DNA of 64,000 nucleotides from Micromonospora tulbaghiae (GCF_900091605.1 NZ_FMCQ01000013.1:103333-167332); one strand, 5' to 3'. Shown: positions 25,888 through 35,595, counted from the stretch's first letter. Notes: generated by a model from the letters alone, not told the origin. Numbers and translations are program-made.

Positions 25888-26001
25888 CGCAACCCTTTCC
25901 TCGGCGCCGGTCTCCGGCGTCGCGGGCGACCATAGCAACCGCCCGCCACCTGCGAAAAGAGAACGATTCTGCGCCTATCGGCGCCCACCGATCGGGGTTG
26001 C

Positions 26002-27012
26002 TCAGCCGGTTTCGCCGGCCATCGATTCGCCTGTGGCCGTACGCTGCTCCGGAATCCTGGGCACCCGGCCGGGGGTATCGACGACGCGCTCGGTCTCCTG
26101 CACCAGATAGTGCGGACGGCGCTTGGTCTCGTAGTAGATCCGGCCGATGTACTCGCCGATCACCCCGAGGATCATCATCTGGATGCCGCCGAGCCCGATC
26201 ACGCTGACGATGATCGTGGTGTAGCCGGGCACGTCGATGCCCTTCTCCACGGCGTCCGCGACCACCCAGGCCATGTAGCCCACCGCGATGAGCGTGAGGA
26301 ACAGGCCCCCGTAGATGGCCAGGCGCAGCGGCCGGTTGTTGAACGACAGCAGGCCGTCGAACGCGTAGTTGAACAGCTTGCCGAACGTCCAGCGGCTCCG
26401 CCCGGCCTGCCGGGTCTCGTTGCGGTGCGCCACCACGGCGGTGCGGAAACCGATCCACGAGAACAGGCCCTTGGAGAAACGGTTGTACTCCGGCATCGCC
26501 AGGATCGCGTTCACCGCGAGCCTGGACAGCAGCCGGAAGTCGCCCGCGCCGTCGAGCAGGCGGACGTCTATCCACCAGTTGACCAGCCGGTAGAACGAGC
26601 GCGAGGCGACCATCCGGATGAACCGGTCACCACGCCGGTCCCGGCGGGCGATCACCTGGTCGAAGCCCTGGCGGTAGAGCATCACCATCTCGGGCAGCAG
26701 ACGCGGCGGGTGTTGCAGGTCGGCGTCCATGATGACGACCGCGTCGCCGGTGGCCCGTCGCAGGCCGGCGAGCATGGCCGCCTCCTTGCCGAAGTTGCGG
26801 CTCAGCGACGTGTAGCAGACGGCCGGATCGGCCGCGGCGAGCCGGCGCAGCGCCGCCAGCGTGCCGTCCTCGCTGCCGTCGTCGACGTAGACCACCTCGA
26901 CGTCCACGTCGGACAGTTCGGCGAGCGCGGCGCTGAGCATCTCGTGCAGCCGCTCCACCGACGCTTCCTCGTTGAAGCAGGGCACCACCACCGACAACCG
27001 CACGGTGCTCAC
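26002..27012 (-). CDS. Family 2 glycosyltransferase (polyprenyl-phosphate sugar synthase, GtrB/DPM-like)
   Basis: This 336-residue GT2 has an N-terminal GT-A domain with SVVVPCFNEEASV, EVVYVDDGSEDGT, the DxD-like MDADLQHPP and LDGAGDFRLLSR, then two C-terminal membrane spans (about 245-300, GGIQMMILGVIGEYIGRIY). This is the GtrB/DPM1-with-membrane-domain type that transfers a sugar to polyprenyl phosphate. The start GTG 27012 puts the first beta strand at the N-terminus; GTG 27036 is also possible. It follows the GT-C-like membrane protein gene by 39 bp, suggesting it makes the lipid-linked sugar that the neighbour uses. Confidence 0.92.
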   Translation of the reverse strand: MSTVRLSVVVPCFNEEASVERLHEMLSAALAELSDVDVEVVYVDDGSEDGTLAALRRLAAADPAVCYTSLSRNFGKEAAMLAGLRRATGDAVVIMDADLQHPPRLLPEMVMLYRQGFDQVIARRDRRGDRFIRMVASRSFYRLVNWWIDVRLLDGAGDFRLLSRLAVNAILAMPEYNRFSKGLFSWIGFRTAVVAHRNETRQAGRSRWTFGKLFNYAFDGLLSFNNRPLRLAIYGGLFLTLIAVGYMAWVVADAVEKGIDVPGYTTIIVSVIGLGGIQMMILGVIGEYIGRIYYETKRRPHYLVQETERVVDTPGRVPRIPEQRTATGESMAGETG

Positions 27013-27051
27013 CCCGCCCGGCCCGGGCACACGCACCCGGCGCCCACGCTG

Positions 27052-28863
27052 TCAGAGGCGGTAGACAAGCGTGCCATCGACATCCTCCCGGGTGATGCCC
27101 AGCCCGTCGACCGGCCGGGTCTCGATGCCCTCCCACGGCGTCCCCGCAGCGCGGCTCGGCACCGCGACGACCGACCGCACGCCGATCCCGCGCAGGTAGG
27201 CCACGCTGCCCGCGTCGGGGAACGTGGCCACGGCGACCCTGGTCTGGGCCTGGCTGACCGGCTCGAAACCGCCGAGCCCGTTGGTGATCCGGGGGAACCC
27301 GTCGGTCGACCACAGCATGTAGTTGAGGTCGCCCACCCCGCCGGCGGGCAGCACCAGCATCGGCTCCGGCACGGTCCGCATCGCGGCCGGTGGCGTCGGC
27401 ACGGCCGGGTGCGGCGTGCGGTTGACGCCTTCCAGCGTGACCAGGGCGAGCGGCACCAGCAGGACCAGCGCCGCCACGGCCCGCGACGCGCGCGCGGCCG
27501 CGGGCCGGCGCCACGACTCGGCCAGCGCGGTCACCAGCCCGGCGGCCAGGACGGCCAGCAGCAGGCTGGTCCAGTGCATCATCCGGCCCGGGGTGCGCAA
27601 CGCGTCCCAGCCCGGCAGGAGCGTGGACAACGTGAGGTAGCCGGGGTCGCCGTCCCCGCCGAGCGTGGCGCCCAGGCCCAGCAGCACGGTGCCGGCCACG
27701 CCGAGCCCCAGCGCGACGCGGTGCCGCACCGGGAACGCCGAGACGAACAACCCCGCCGCGGCCAGCCCGATCAGTGTCATGCCCGGTAGCAGCGCCATCT
27801 CCGGCGGCCAGGTCAGCTGCTCGCGGGCGGCGGCGTGCCGTTCCCCCCAGAGCCACGAGTCGCCGGGCGCGGTGACGAACCCGATCAGCGGCGGCGAGAA
27901 CATCTTGGTCCAGTCCAGCGACCGGACGGCCTGCGGGTTGAGGTCGACCACGCGCAGGTAGACCAGCCCGAGCAGCACCGTCACCGTGCCGAACACGGCG
28001 CCGCCGGCGAGGTCCGCGACGAGCAGCCGCCGGCCGAACGGGGGGCGCTCCCGCTTGCGCCACCGGGACCAGCCGTAGCAGCCGGCCGCCACCAGCGCGG
28101 CGGCCAGCAGGAAGTAGACGAGCGGCAGCCCGATGCCGAAGCCGAGCGTGACCTGCCAGGCCGCGACGAGCCACCCGGCCACCGCCCAGCCGGGCTTGCG
28201 GCGTTCCGGCCGGTAGCCGTGGCGCAGCGACCAGCCGTGACCGCGCGCCAGCATCGCCAGCGCCAGCGCGATCCCGCCGCTGGACAGGATGTTCAGGTGG
28301 CCGGAGTGCGCCAGCCGCCAGGGCGCGTACGCCCACGCGATCCCGGCGACCGCCCCGCCCCAGCGGTTCGCGCCGAGCTGGCGGGCCAGCGCGTACGCCC
28401 CGAGGAACGCCAGCGCGTGCAGCAGCACGTAGAGCACGTTGTAGCGGATCACGGCGGCCTCGAAGCCGGAGCCGATCATCCCGAACGGGGCGTACCCGAG
28501 CAGGGTGTCGCTGTAGGCGTACGTGTAGCGCTCCGGATAGAACGTGTTCGAGTTCCAGAGGTTGGCCGCGTCGTTGAGCAGCGCGTGCCCGGACCAGGCG
28601 ACCTGCCACGCCTGCAACGTCGGGTCACCGAGGTCGCCGGGGATCGTGGTCGCCGGGTGCCGCATCGTCGGCCAGGTCAGCACCACCGCCAGCAGCAGGC
28701 TGCCCAGGATCGCCAGCGTCCACTCCGGGTTCGGCCGCCGCCGGCGTCTCTCGTCGGAAGGGCGCTCGTCGGAGGGGCGGTCGTCCGAGGGCCGGTCGGC
28801 GGGAGGCTGCTCGGGACCGGTGTCCTCAGCGGTCGGCGGGGCGACGGCGGGCCGGATCTTCAT
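27052..28863 (-). CDS. Large multi-pass membrane protein, probable GT-C-type glycosyltransferase
   Basis: This 603-residue protein begins with a cytoplasmic, charged, repeat-containing tail (about 1-45), followed by ten or more hydrophobic spans and a C-terminal extracytoplasmic region of about 110 residues (LVLPAGGVGDLNYML). The first loop after span 1 carries GDLGDPTLQAWQVAW, an acidic loop as in GT-C enzymes, and NTFYPERYTYAYSD further on. Such proteins use polyprenyl-phosphate sugars, fitting the downstream GT2. The acceptor is unknown. ATG 28863 has no strong ribosome site, but the frame fits no other start. Confidence 0.82.
   Translation of the reverse strand: MKIRPAVAPPTAEDTGPEQPPADRPSDDRPSDERPSDERRRRRPNPEWTLAILGSLLLAVVLTWPTMRHPATTIPGDLGDPTLQAWQVAWSGHALLNDAANLWNSNTFYPERYTYAYSDTLLGYAPFGMIGSGFEAAVIRYNVLYVLLHALAFLGAYALARQLGANRWGGAVAGIAWAYAPWRLAHSGHLNILSSGGIALALAMLARGHGWSLRHGYRPERRKPGWAVAGWLVAAWQVTLGFGIGLPLVYFLLAAALVAAGCYGWSRWRKRERPPFGRRLLVADLAGGAVFGTVTVLLGLVYLRVVDLNPQAVRSLDWTKMFSPPLIGFVTAPGDSWLWGERHAAAREQLTWPPEMALLPGMTLIGLAAAGLFVSAFPVRHRVALGLGVAGTVLLGLGATLGGDGDPGYLTLSTLLPGWDALRTPGRMMHWTSLLLAVLAAGLVTALAESWRRPAAARASRAVAALVLLVPLALVTLEGVNRTPHPAVPTPPAAMRTVPEPMLVLPAGGVGDLNYMLWSTDGFPRITNGLGGFEPVSQAQTRVAVATFPDAGSVAYLRGIGVRSVVAVPSRAAGTPWEGIETRPVDGLGITREDVDGTLVYRL
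28751..28795 (-). repeat. Three-copy 15-bp tandem repeat
   Basis: Three adjacent 15-base units (28751-28765, 28766-28780, 28781-28795) differing by two or three bases encode a repeated DERPS/DDRPS block in the N-terminal tail of the membrane protein. The unit keeps the reading frame, so copy-number changes would alter only tail length. Confidence 0.85.
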
Positions 28864-28952
28864 GGGATAGATGCTTCACGATGCTGCTGGTCCTGTCGAT
28901 CCGCTGTCCGAAATATGGTTGAAACTTCCGGCCGGAATACCGGAAGGACCGG

Positions 28953-29543
28953 CTACGCGAACCGGTCCGCGAGCGTCGTCAGCCTGCTGACGTACGCCGG
29001 CCAGTCGTAGCCGCCGGGGATGTTCCTGTTGTCCCGCCCCAGCCCGATCACCGCGTCGTGCTGCTCGCGCATGATGTCGGCGTGACCGGCGTGCCGGGCC
29101 AGGTCGACGCAGACGTGCACGATGACCTGGTGCAGCGTGACGTCCTGCCGGCCGGGCCCCCACCACGGCACCCGCCCCGGCGCGTCCAGCGGCAGCGCCT
29201 CGATCGTCTCGTCCGCGAACGCCCCCACGCGGCGGTACAGGTCGATCAGCCCGTCCTTGGTCTCGTCCTCCCGGGCGTACCAGTCCGCCTGCGGGTCCGC
29301 GTCGACCGCGTCGTCCGGAACCAGCTCCCCGGGCGTGGGGAACTCCCGGCCGAACGTGGTCCCGAAGTAGCCGGCCTCGACGTTCAGGCAGTGCTTGAGC
29401 AGGCCCAGGAAGTTGTTGCCGGTCGCGGTGCGGGGAAGCCGGGCGTCGCGTTCGCTCAGCCCGTCGAGCTTCCAGATCAGGTCCTCCCGGATCCCGCGCA
29501 GGTAGGCGTGCAACGCGGTCTTCGGGTCCTTCGGTGCGGTCAT
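28953..29543 (-). CDS. DinB-like/DUF664 family protein
   Basis: This 196-residue protein belongs to the DinB/maleylpyruvate-isomerase-like four-helix family. The metal-type histidines are seen in LLKHCLNVEAGYFG near residue 45 and LHQVIVHVCVDLARHAGHADIMRE near 140. Members are metal-dependent, often thiol-linked (mycothiol or bacillithiol) transferases, mostly of unknown substrate. The start is ATG 29543. The DinB name refers to fold, not DNA repair. It lies 44 bp from the upstream PPOX gene on the same strand. Confidence 0.9.
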   Translation of the reverse strand: MTAPKDPKTALHAYLRGIREDLIWKLDGLSERDARLPRTATGNNFLGLLKHCLNVEAGYFGTTFGREFPTPGELVPDDAVDADPQADWYAREDETKDGLIDLYRRVGAFADETIEALPLDAPGRVPWWGPGRQDVTLHQVIVHVCVDLARHAGHADIMREQHDAVIGLGRDNRNIPGGYDWPAYVSRLTTLADRFA

Positions 29544-29587
29544 GCCCGACACTCTGCCGTACGGGTCGGACATCGTGGGGGCGGCGG

Positions 29588-30004
29588 TCAGCCGGTCTGG
29601 CTGCTGTCCTTGTGCGCGCCCCACCCGTGCCAGCGCTCGATCTCGATCCACGCGCTGACCCGGTTGCGGTCCCGCCGGGGGTACGGCCGCCCGGTGTAGT
29701 GCTGCGAGATCCGGTCGATGTCCGCCAGGCCCTCGTCGTCTCGCAGCTCGGCGACCCGGCCGATGAGGCTGACGTGGGTGTACCAGTTCTGCTCGTCCAG
29801 CACGGTCAGGGAGACCCGGGGATCGCTGCGCAGGTGCGCCAGCCGGCGGCGGCCCTCGTCCATGTTCACCAGGACGCGGCCGTCCTCCCACAGGTACCAG
29901 GTGGCCGCGGACACCGGCTGGCCGTCGCGAAGCGTGGCGATGACGGCGGGATTCGGTTTGCCCAGCATGGCGACGGCGGGCTCGGGCAGCGGCGGCTTCG
30001 ACAT
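29588..30004 (-). CDS. PPOX-class F420-dependent flavin/deazaflavin-binding protein
   Basis: This 138-residue split-barrel protein of the pyridoxamine-5'-phosphate oxidase-like superfamily begins MSKPPLPEPAVAMLGKPNPA and has VSAATWYLWEDGRVLVNMDEGRRRLAHLR and RVSLTVLDEQNWYTHVSLIGRV. The combination is that of small actinobacterial F420-binding PPOX proteins. The reaction is unknown, probably F420H2-dependent reduction or F420 or heme-product binding. ATG 30004 is clear. It may be co-transcribed with the DinB-like gene. Confidence 0.9.
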   Translation of the reverse strand: MSKPPLPEPAVAMLGKPNPAVIATLRDGQPVSAATWYLWEDGRVLVNMDEGRRRLAHLRSDPRVSLTVLDEQNWYTHVSLIGRVAELRDDEGLADIDRISQHYTGRPYPRRDRNRVSAWIEIERWHGWGAHKDSSQTG

Positions 30005-30062
30005 GGTTCGCACTCTACGTACCCGCGGGGTCCGCCGCTGGTCATGCGGCGGGCGCCGCCCG

Positions 30063-30099
30063 GACGGGCTCCCCGGCGGCGTCCGCCGGGGAGCCCGTC
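30063..30099 (-). terminator. Strong hairpin terminator after carbohydrate operon
   Basis: A perfect 17-bp inverted repeat (GACGGGCTCCCCGGCGG and complement) with a 3-base loop lies immediately downstream of the SGNH esterase stop at 30109 and would end the minus-strand GH59-GH43-esterase transcript. Confidence 0.85.
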
Positions 30100-30108
30100 T
30101 CGTACCGG

Positions 30109-31233
30109 TCAGGCGCGGGCGCTCCACTGCTGGTTGGTGCCGCCGTGGCAGTCCCAGAGGTTGATCCTGGTCCCGTTGGCGGTGCCGTAGCCCGCCGCGT
30201 CCAGGCAGCGCCCGGACTGGACGCCGCTGATCGTGCCGTTGGCGTTGAGGTTCCACTGCTGGTTGGGTTGGCCGTTGCAGTCCCAGATGATCACGTTGGT
30301 GCCGTTCGCGGTGCCCCGCCCGCTGGCGTCCAGGCACTTGTTGCCGAGCACCTGCAACTGCTTGGCCGAGGTGTAGGTCCAGCGCTGCATCGTGCCGCCC
30401 CAGCAGTCGTACAACTGCACCGCGGTGCCGTTCGTGGCGCTGCCGTTCGGCACGTCCAGGCACCGGCCCGAGCCGGCGCCGACGAGCTGTACGTTCTGGT
30501 ACGTGCCCCCGCTGCTGCCGGGGGTGCCGATGCTGCCGGACACCGACTGCAACGCGCGGTACCAGACCGCGGCCATCTTGTCGTAGCCGGTGGCGGTCGG
30601 GTGGATGCCGTCGATCAGGTCGGCGGTGGTCAGCGCCGAGTACTGGTCGACCAGGTGGACCCGCTTGCCGGCGTTGACCTTCGACTGCACGATGCCGGGC
30701 AGCGCGGCGTTGAATGTGCGCACCGCCGCCGCCTGGCCGGAGTTGGCGAGCGGGATGATCTGCGCGACGAACACGTCCGCGTTCGGCGCGGTGTTGGTGA
30801 TGCGGTCGATGAGCGTGGAGAGCCGGTTCGGCGCGGTCGAGACGTTGTAGTTCTGCAGGATGTCGTTGGTGCCGATGTGCAGCAGCACGGTGCGCGGCTG
30901 GTAGGCGTTCAGCCAGCCGGTGATGTTGGCGTCGATCTGGTCGATGCGCCAGCCGGGGTGGCCCTCGTGGTCGTGGTCGCCGAGGTTGCCCGGCCCGTTG
31001 AACTGGGAGCCGACCAGGTCGACCCGGTAGCCGCCGCCGGCCAGCCGCTGCCACAGGCCGATCCGGTAGCCGCCCGGCACCTGGGTGCCCTCGGTGATGG
31101 AGTCACCGAGCGGCATCACCCGGGTGCCGCCGTTGGACTCGGCGCCCGCCGGGCCGGCGGGCGTGAGCACACCGGCGGCCAGCAGCGCCAGCGCGGCGCC
31201 CGCGGTGAGCCATCTCCTCGTTCTGGTACGCAT
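30109..31233 (-). CDS. Secreted SGNH/GDSL hydrolase (CE3-like acetyl esterase) with CBM13
   Basis: This exported enzyme of 374 residues has a signal peptide (about 1-31), an SGNH hydrolase domain (about 37-225) and a C-terminal ricin-type beta-trefoil (about 245-374) with repeated CLD and QQW motifs. The catalytic blocks are GDSITEG (Ser), GTNDIL (Asn) and DGIHPTATGY (Asp-His). The make-up is that of CE3 acetylxylan esterases, which deacetylate xylan. ATG 31233 lies 11 bp after the GH43 stop and has GAGAGGAG upstream. It is the last gene of the GH59, GH43, esterase run. Confidence 0.93.
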   Translation of the reverse strand: MRTRTRRWLTAGAALALLAAGVLTPAGPAGAESNGGTRVMPLGDSITEGTQVPGGYRIGLWQRLAGGGYRVDLVGSQFNGPGNLGDHDHEGHPGWRIDQIDANITGWLNAYQPRTVLLHIGTNDILQNYNVSTAPNRLSTLIDRITNTAPNADVFVAQIIPLANSGQAAAVRTFNAALPGIVQSKVNAGKRVHLVDQYSALTTADLIDGIHPTATGYDKMAAVWYRALQSVSGSIGTPGSSGGTYQNVQLVGAGSGRCLDVPNGSATNGTAVQLYDCWGGTMQRWTYTSAKQLQVLGNKCLDASGRGTANGTNVIIWDCNGQPNQQWNLNANGTISGVQSGRCLDAAGYGTANGTRINLWDCHGGTNQQWSARA

Positions 31234-31244
31234 TACTGCTCCTC

Positions 31245-33032
31245 TCACGGGCTGGTGCAGGTCAGGGAGGGGATGGTCGGCGAGCCGTTGGCGATGAAGC
31301 CGAACGTGGTGGAGCCGGACGCGGGCACGGAGCCGTTGTACGCGGCGTTGCTGACGGTCGCGGTGGAGCCGCTGGTGCTCAGCGTGCCGCTCCAGACCTG
31401 GTTGATGCTCTGGCCACCGGCCAGGTTCCATCGCACCGACCAGCCGTTGAGCGCCGCGGCGCCGGCCGTGACGGTCACCTCGGCCTGGAAGCCGCCCGAC
31501 CAGGAGTTCGTGGTGCGGTAGGTGGCGGCGCAGGCGTCACCGCTCGGCGGCGGGGTGGTGGGCGGCGGGGTGGTCGGCGGGGGATCGCTCGGCGGCGGGG
31601 TGGTGGGCGGTGGGGTGCTCCCGGTCGGGCTGAACCGCCAGTGGTCGATGTTGAACAGCGAGCCGCTGCCGCCGGTGAACCGCAGGTAGAGGTCGTGGGT
31701 GCCGGTGGCGCCGCTGACCGCGCAGGTCGTGTCGGCCCAGGTCTGCCAGCCGCCGGTGCCGGACACCCGGCAGGTGCCGACCACCGGGCCGCTGGTCCCG
31801 TCCAGCCGCAGCTCGATGGTGCCGCCGCTGCCCGCGGAGGCCACCCGGGCGGTGTACGAGGCCGCGCCGGTCCCGAAGGCGACGCCCTTGATCTTGAGGT
31901 AGTCGCCGTTGTCGATGAAGCCGACGTTCATTCCGCCGCCGCTGGCCGGCTCGGTCTCCACGCCGGACGCCCAGGCGCTCGTCTCGGCCTCCTGCCGGAC
32001 GTACGGGTTGAGCGTGCCGATCTGCGGCGCGCCGGTGGTGGTCATGTTGATCGTCGGGATCGAGCCGTCGGCGCCGTAGGAGAACTTCTCCACCGCCACC
32101 GACCTGGTGAAACCGCCGCCGCCGGGCAGCGCGCCGTTGTGGTAGAAGAAGTACGAGCCGCCCTTGTAGTCGGTGATCCCGGGGTGGTTGGTGAAGCTGC
32201 TGCCCTGGGTGGGCATGACGGTGCCGCGGTACGTCCACGGTCCCAGCGGCCCGGGCGCGGTCGAGTAGGCGATGAACTCCGAGCAGCACTTGGCCGCGAA
32301 CACCAGGTAGTAGAGCCCGTTGCGCTTGTACACCCACGGACCCTCCTCGTAGAGGGTCGGCCGGTTCGCGTCACCGGTCCGCGCCCCGAAGCCCGCCGCG
32401 GTCAGCGGGATCTGGGTCGGGCTGCCCGAGTACGAGATCATGTCCGCGTTCAGCTTCACGTACCACAGGCGGGGATTGCCCCAGTACAGGTACGCCTGGC
32501 CGTCGTCGTCGATGAACACGGTCGGATCGATCTCGCCGTTGCTCACCAGCGGGCGCCCGATGGCGTCCCGGAACGGCCCGGTCGGACTGTCCGCCACCGC
32601 CACCCCGATGCCCATCTGGCCGGTCGCCCGCACGACCATCGGCACGTACCAGTAGAACTTGCCGTTGCGTTGGACCGCCTGGCCGGCCCACGCGTCCTGC
32701 TTGGCCCAGCTGAACGTGGCGAGGCTGAGCGGCGAGCCGTGGTCGGTCCAGTTGACCATGTCGTCGGACGAGTAGACCCGCCACTCCTTCATGGTGAACC
32801 AGGTCGAGTTGTCCTCGTCGTGGCCGGTGTAGAGGTAGACCCGGCCGTTGTGGACCAGCGGCGCCGGGTCGGCCGTGTAGATGGTCTGCACGATCGGGTT
32901 GTCCGCCCGGGCGGCGGTCGGGTTCAGCCCTCCGGAGATGGCCGGGGCCAGCCCCAGCAGGGCGAGCATGGTCACCGCCAGAGCGAGCCATCGTCTGGTC
33001 CGGCGGTCGGTTCTCCATAGCGTTGACGTCAC
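31245..33032 (-). CDS. Secreted GH43 glycoside hydrolase with CBM6 and CBM2
   Basis: This 595-residue enzyme has a GTG start at 33032 with GGGAGA 6 bp upstream. A signal peptide (about 1-43) precedes a five-bladed beta-propeller GH43 domain (about 45-345) with the typical DPAPLVHNGRVYLYTGHDED start and the EIDPTVFIDDDGQAYLYWG and YEEGPWVYKRNGLYYLVFAA segments holding the acidic triad. Then come a CBM6 (about 346-470, RQEAETSAW to FNIDHWRF), a Pro/Thr linker and a CBM2 (about 497-595). It probably acts on arabinoxylan or arabinan side chains. The linkage cannot be told from sequence alone. Confidence 0.93.
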   Translation of the reverse strand: MTSTLWRTDRRTRRWLALAVTMLALLGLAPAISGGLNPTAARADNPIVQTIYTADPAPLVHNGRVYLYTGHDEDNSTWFTMKEWRVYSSDDMVNWTDHGSPLSLATFSWAKQDAWAGQAVQRNGKFYWYVPMVVRATGQMGIGVAVADSPTGPFRDAIGRPLVSNGEIDPTVFIDDDGQAYLYWGNPRLWYVKLNADMISYSGSPTQIPLTAAGFGARTGDANRPTLYEEGPWVYKRNGLYYLVFAAKCCSEFIAYSTAPGPLGPWTYRGTVMPTQGSSFTNHPGITDYKGGSYFFYHNGALPGGGGFTRSVAVEKFSYGADGSIPTINMTTTGAPQIGTLNPYVRQEAETSAWASGVETEPASGGGMNVGFIDNGDYLKIKGVAFGTGAASYTARVASAGSGGTIELRLDGTSGPVVGTCRVSGTGGWQTWADTTCAVSGATGTHDLYLRFTGGSGSLFNIDHWRFSPTGSTPPPTTPPPSDPPPTTPPPTTPPPSGDACAATYRTTNSWSGGFQAEVTVTAGAAALNGWSVRWNLAGGQSINQVWSGTLSTSGSTATVSNAAYNGSVPASGSTTFGFIANGSPTIPSLTCTSP

Positions 33033-33094
33033 AGGTCATCTCCCGGGGTAGGCCGCGCTGCGGCGGACGGGTGTGGTCGGCGAGGGTCGGGCCG

Positions 33095-35524
33095 TCACGC
33101 CCGGCTCCACTTCTGGCTGTTCGCGCCGGTGCAGGCGGACAGGACGACGGAGGTGCCGTTGCCGGTCCCGCCGCCGTTCGGGCTCAGGCACAGTCCGGAC
33201 TGGACGCCGGTGATCGTGCCGTCGGTGTTGACGTTCCACTGCTGGTTGGTGCCGCCGTTGCAGTCCCAGATGATGACCCGGGTGCCGGACGAGGTGCCCT
33301 GCCCCTCGGCGTCGAGGCACTTGCTCCCGTACACCTGGAGTTGCCGGCCCGACGTCGCCGTCCACTGCTGGTTGGTCCCGCCGTTGCACTCCCACAACGT
33401 CACCTGGGTGCCGTTGGTCTGGGACTGGTTCGGCACGTCGAGGCACCGGCTCGAGTTGGGGTTGAGCCACGCGCCGCTCGTACCGCCGGGGTTGCCGCCC
33501 GGACCGGCGACCACCGACAGGTTGTCGAACTGCGCGGTCTCGCCCTGGCTGGTGCCGAAGCCGACCTGGCCGGTGCCGAACGTGGAGTCGGTGGCCGTGC
33601 CGACCGTCGTGCCGTCGATGGTGGCGGTGATGGTGGTGCCGGAGAAGCCGAGCGCGAGGCTGTGCCAGCGGTTGGTGCCCAGCGCCGCGACGTTCCCGCT
33701 GCGCAGCGTGGTGAGCTGCCCGGCGGTGTTGTTGCGCAGGATGGACCACGCGCCGGAGTCGGTGACCCGCAGGAAGTAGGCGTTGTAGCGGCCGATGGGG
33801 TCCAGGTTGGTGCTGCCGACGCGGCCCTGGATCTGGGCGTAGCCGGACTGTTCGAGCAGGACGTCGGCGGAGACCGTGTAGTTGCCCCAGCTCAGGTTCC
33901 CGCCGTAGGTGGCCGGGTCGGCGAGGGTCTTCCAGGTGATGGGCGCCTGCGCGGACATCTGGCGCAGGCACATGCCGGACCGGCCGCCGCCGCAGCCGAC
34001 GATCTCGAACGCGCCCTGCATGTCCTGGAGGTACTTCGGGAACCGTCCGCTGGCGTAGCTGTCGAAGTCGTCGCGGTACGGCAGGCCCAGCGAGCCCTGG
34101 GCGGGGCTGGTGGCGGTGCCCTTGCCCTGCCCGGTCGTGGTGGTGACGGTGTAGAGGTGACCGGGCTGGGCGGTGAACGAGAACGACCCGCCCGACGGGG
34201 TGATGTCCGCGGTGCGGACGAAGAAGTCGTTCGGGTTGGTCGAGTTCAGGTTCGTGGCCCAGATGTGCGCCTGGCCGGTGGACAGCCCGCCGGTGATGTT
34301 CATGGTGACCTGCTGGGCCGCTGTGGCGTCCATGGTCTCGACGACCGTGCTGTAGTCGCCGGTGGTGGGCGAGCGCAGCGACACGTAGCTGCCGTTGTTG
34401 CGGTTGCCGCCCAGGTAGCCCGAGGCCGAGTCCAGGTAGCGCCAGCCGGGCGCGGTGAACTGGGTGGTGTGCGCCAGCGCCCAGGTGTTCTTGCCGACCG
34501 AGTACCAGCCGGACCAGGGCTGGTTGGCCAGGATCAGCCCGACCGTGGACCAGGGCAGGTTCGGCGTGATGGCGGCGATCAGGTCCCAGTTGAGGTAGGC
34601 GACCATCCGGCCGTCGATGTAGCCGCGGTTGATGCCGCGGGCCAGGGGCTTGGCGCCGTCGTTGTAGTCCTGGGAGCCGCCCTCGCTGTTCCACAGCGTC
34701 TTGCCGGTGGAGGTGGCCGTCGACGAGACGGTGCAGGTGGTCTGCGCGCTGAGGTAGCCGCACGGGTAGTGGCCGCTGAGCACGTCGATGCTGTTGCGCA
34801 GCGTGGCGTTGCTGGCGACGGCGTTGGCCGGGCCCCAGCTTCCGGGGTAGTCGTCCCCATAGATGATCTTCACGCCGCTGTAGCCGTTGGCGTTCAGCGC
34901 CTGACGTAGGCTGATGGTCCAGTTCGCGTCGGTCCGCTTCTCGTTCTGGGCGGCGGTGATGTAGTCCATGGTCAGGTTGTGCTGCCGCGCGCAGCCCAGC
35001 CAGTCCACGAAGTAATTGATCATGTCCTGGGACATGAAGTTGCCGTTGCCGATCCACCCGGGAGCGCCCCACGGCAGGGCCGCCAGCTTGATGGCGGGAT
35101 TGCGGGCCTTGGCCTGCTCCATGATCCACCATTGGTAGCCGCGGTTGCAGTTGAGATCGCCACGGACGTGCTCGTGGCTCGGCTCGGACCCGCTGGTGGA
35201 GTTGGTGTCGCCGCCCATCTCGACCTTGAGGATCTGCAGCGCGGCGCCGTATCCGGGCTTGAACAGGTAGTCCAGGATCTGCCCGCGTTGCGGCTCCGGG
35301 TAGTCGATCAGCAGGCGGCTGTTGCCGCCGCCGCCGCTCACCGCGCCCACCCCGTCGAACGTCTGGCCGCCGGAGGCGCCGTTGACGGTGATCGAGGTGG
35401 CGGCCTGTGCGGGGCTCGCGGTGAGCGTCAGGCCGCCGCCGGTGGCGGCCAGGGCGAGAGCCAGGGCGGAGATGACGAGACGCGATGGTCCGGATCGGAC
35501 GGACCGGGGACGGGGGATCACCAT
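33095..35524 (-). CDS. Secreted GH59 galactosidase-family protein with CBM13
   Basis: This 809-residue enzyme has a signal peptide (about 1-42). The catalytic barrel begins GQTFDGVGAVSGGGGNSRLL, has the acid/base glutamate in AAQNEKR and the nucleophile in LWNSEGGSQDYN, as in the galactocerebrosidase family GH59. A jelly-roll, laminin-G-like domain follows (about 475-665, PYRDDFDSYASGRFPKYLQD) and then a ricin-type CBM13 (about 680-809). Bacterial GH59 proteins act on beta-galactosides of plant polysaccharides rather than sphingolipids. It is first in the three-gene operon and sits behind two LacI-type operators. Confidence 0.92.
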   Translation of the reverse strand: MVIPRPRSVRSGPSRLVISALALALAATGGGLTLTASPAQAATSITVNGASGGQTFDGVGAVSGGGGNSRLLIDYPEPQRGQILDYLFKPGYGAALQILKVEMGGDTNSTSGSEPSHEHVRGDLNCNRGYQWWIMEQAKARNPAIKLAALPWGAPGWIGNGNFMSQDMINYFVDWLGCARQHNLTMDYITAAQNEKRTDANWTISLRQALNANGYSGVKIIYGDDYPGSWGPANAVASNATLRNSIDVLSGHYPCGYLSAQTTCTVSSTATSTGKTLWNSEGGSQDYNDGAKPLARGINRGYIDGRMVAYLNWDLIAAITPNLPWSTVGLILANQPWSGWYSVGKNTWALAHTTQFTAPGWRYLDSASGYLGGNRNNGSYVSLRSPTTGDYSTVVETMDATAAQQVTMNITGGLSTGQAHIWATNLNSTNPNDFFVRTADITPSGGSFSFTAQPGHLYTVTTTTGQGKGTATSPAQGSLGLPYRDDFDSYASGRFPKYLQDMQGAFEIVGCGGGRSGMCLRQMSAQAPITWKTLADPATYGGNLSWGNYTVSADVLLEQSGYAQIQGRVGSTNLDPIGRYNAYFLRVTDSGAWSILRNNTAGQLTTLRSGNVAALGTNRWHSLALGFSGTTITATIDGTTVGTATDSTFGTGQVGFGTSQGETAQFDNLSVVAGPGGNPGGTSGAWLNPNSSRCLDVPNQSQTNGTQVTLWECNGGTNQQWTATSGRQLQVYGSKCLDAEGQGTSSGTRVIIWDCNGGTNQQWNVNTDGTITGVQSGLCLSPNGGGTGNGTSVVLSACTGANSQKWSRA

Positions 35525-35595
35525 GACGGCTCCTCGGGTACGCGCGACCGTCCGGCCGGCGGGGCCGGGTATCGCGAGTTGTGGATGGCCGTCGG

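Noticed and set aside
23666..26575. A 969-codon minus-strand frame spanning SPFH and glycosyltransferase regions
   Set aside because: Only the last 362 codons encode a recognisable protein; the rest is a shadow of the SPFH and GT2 genes. The start is ATG 24754.
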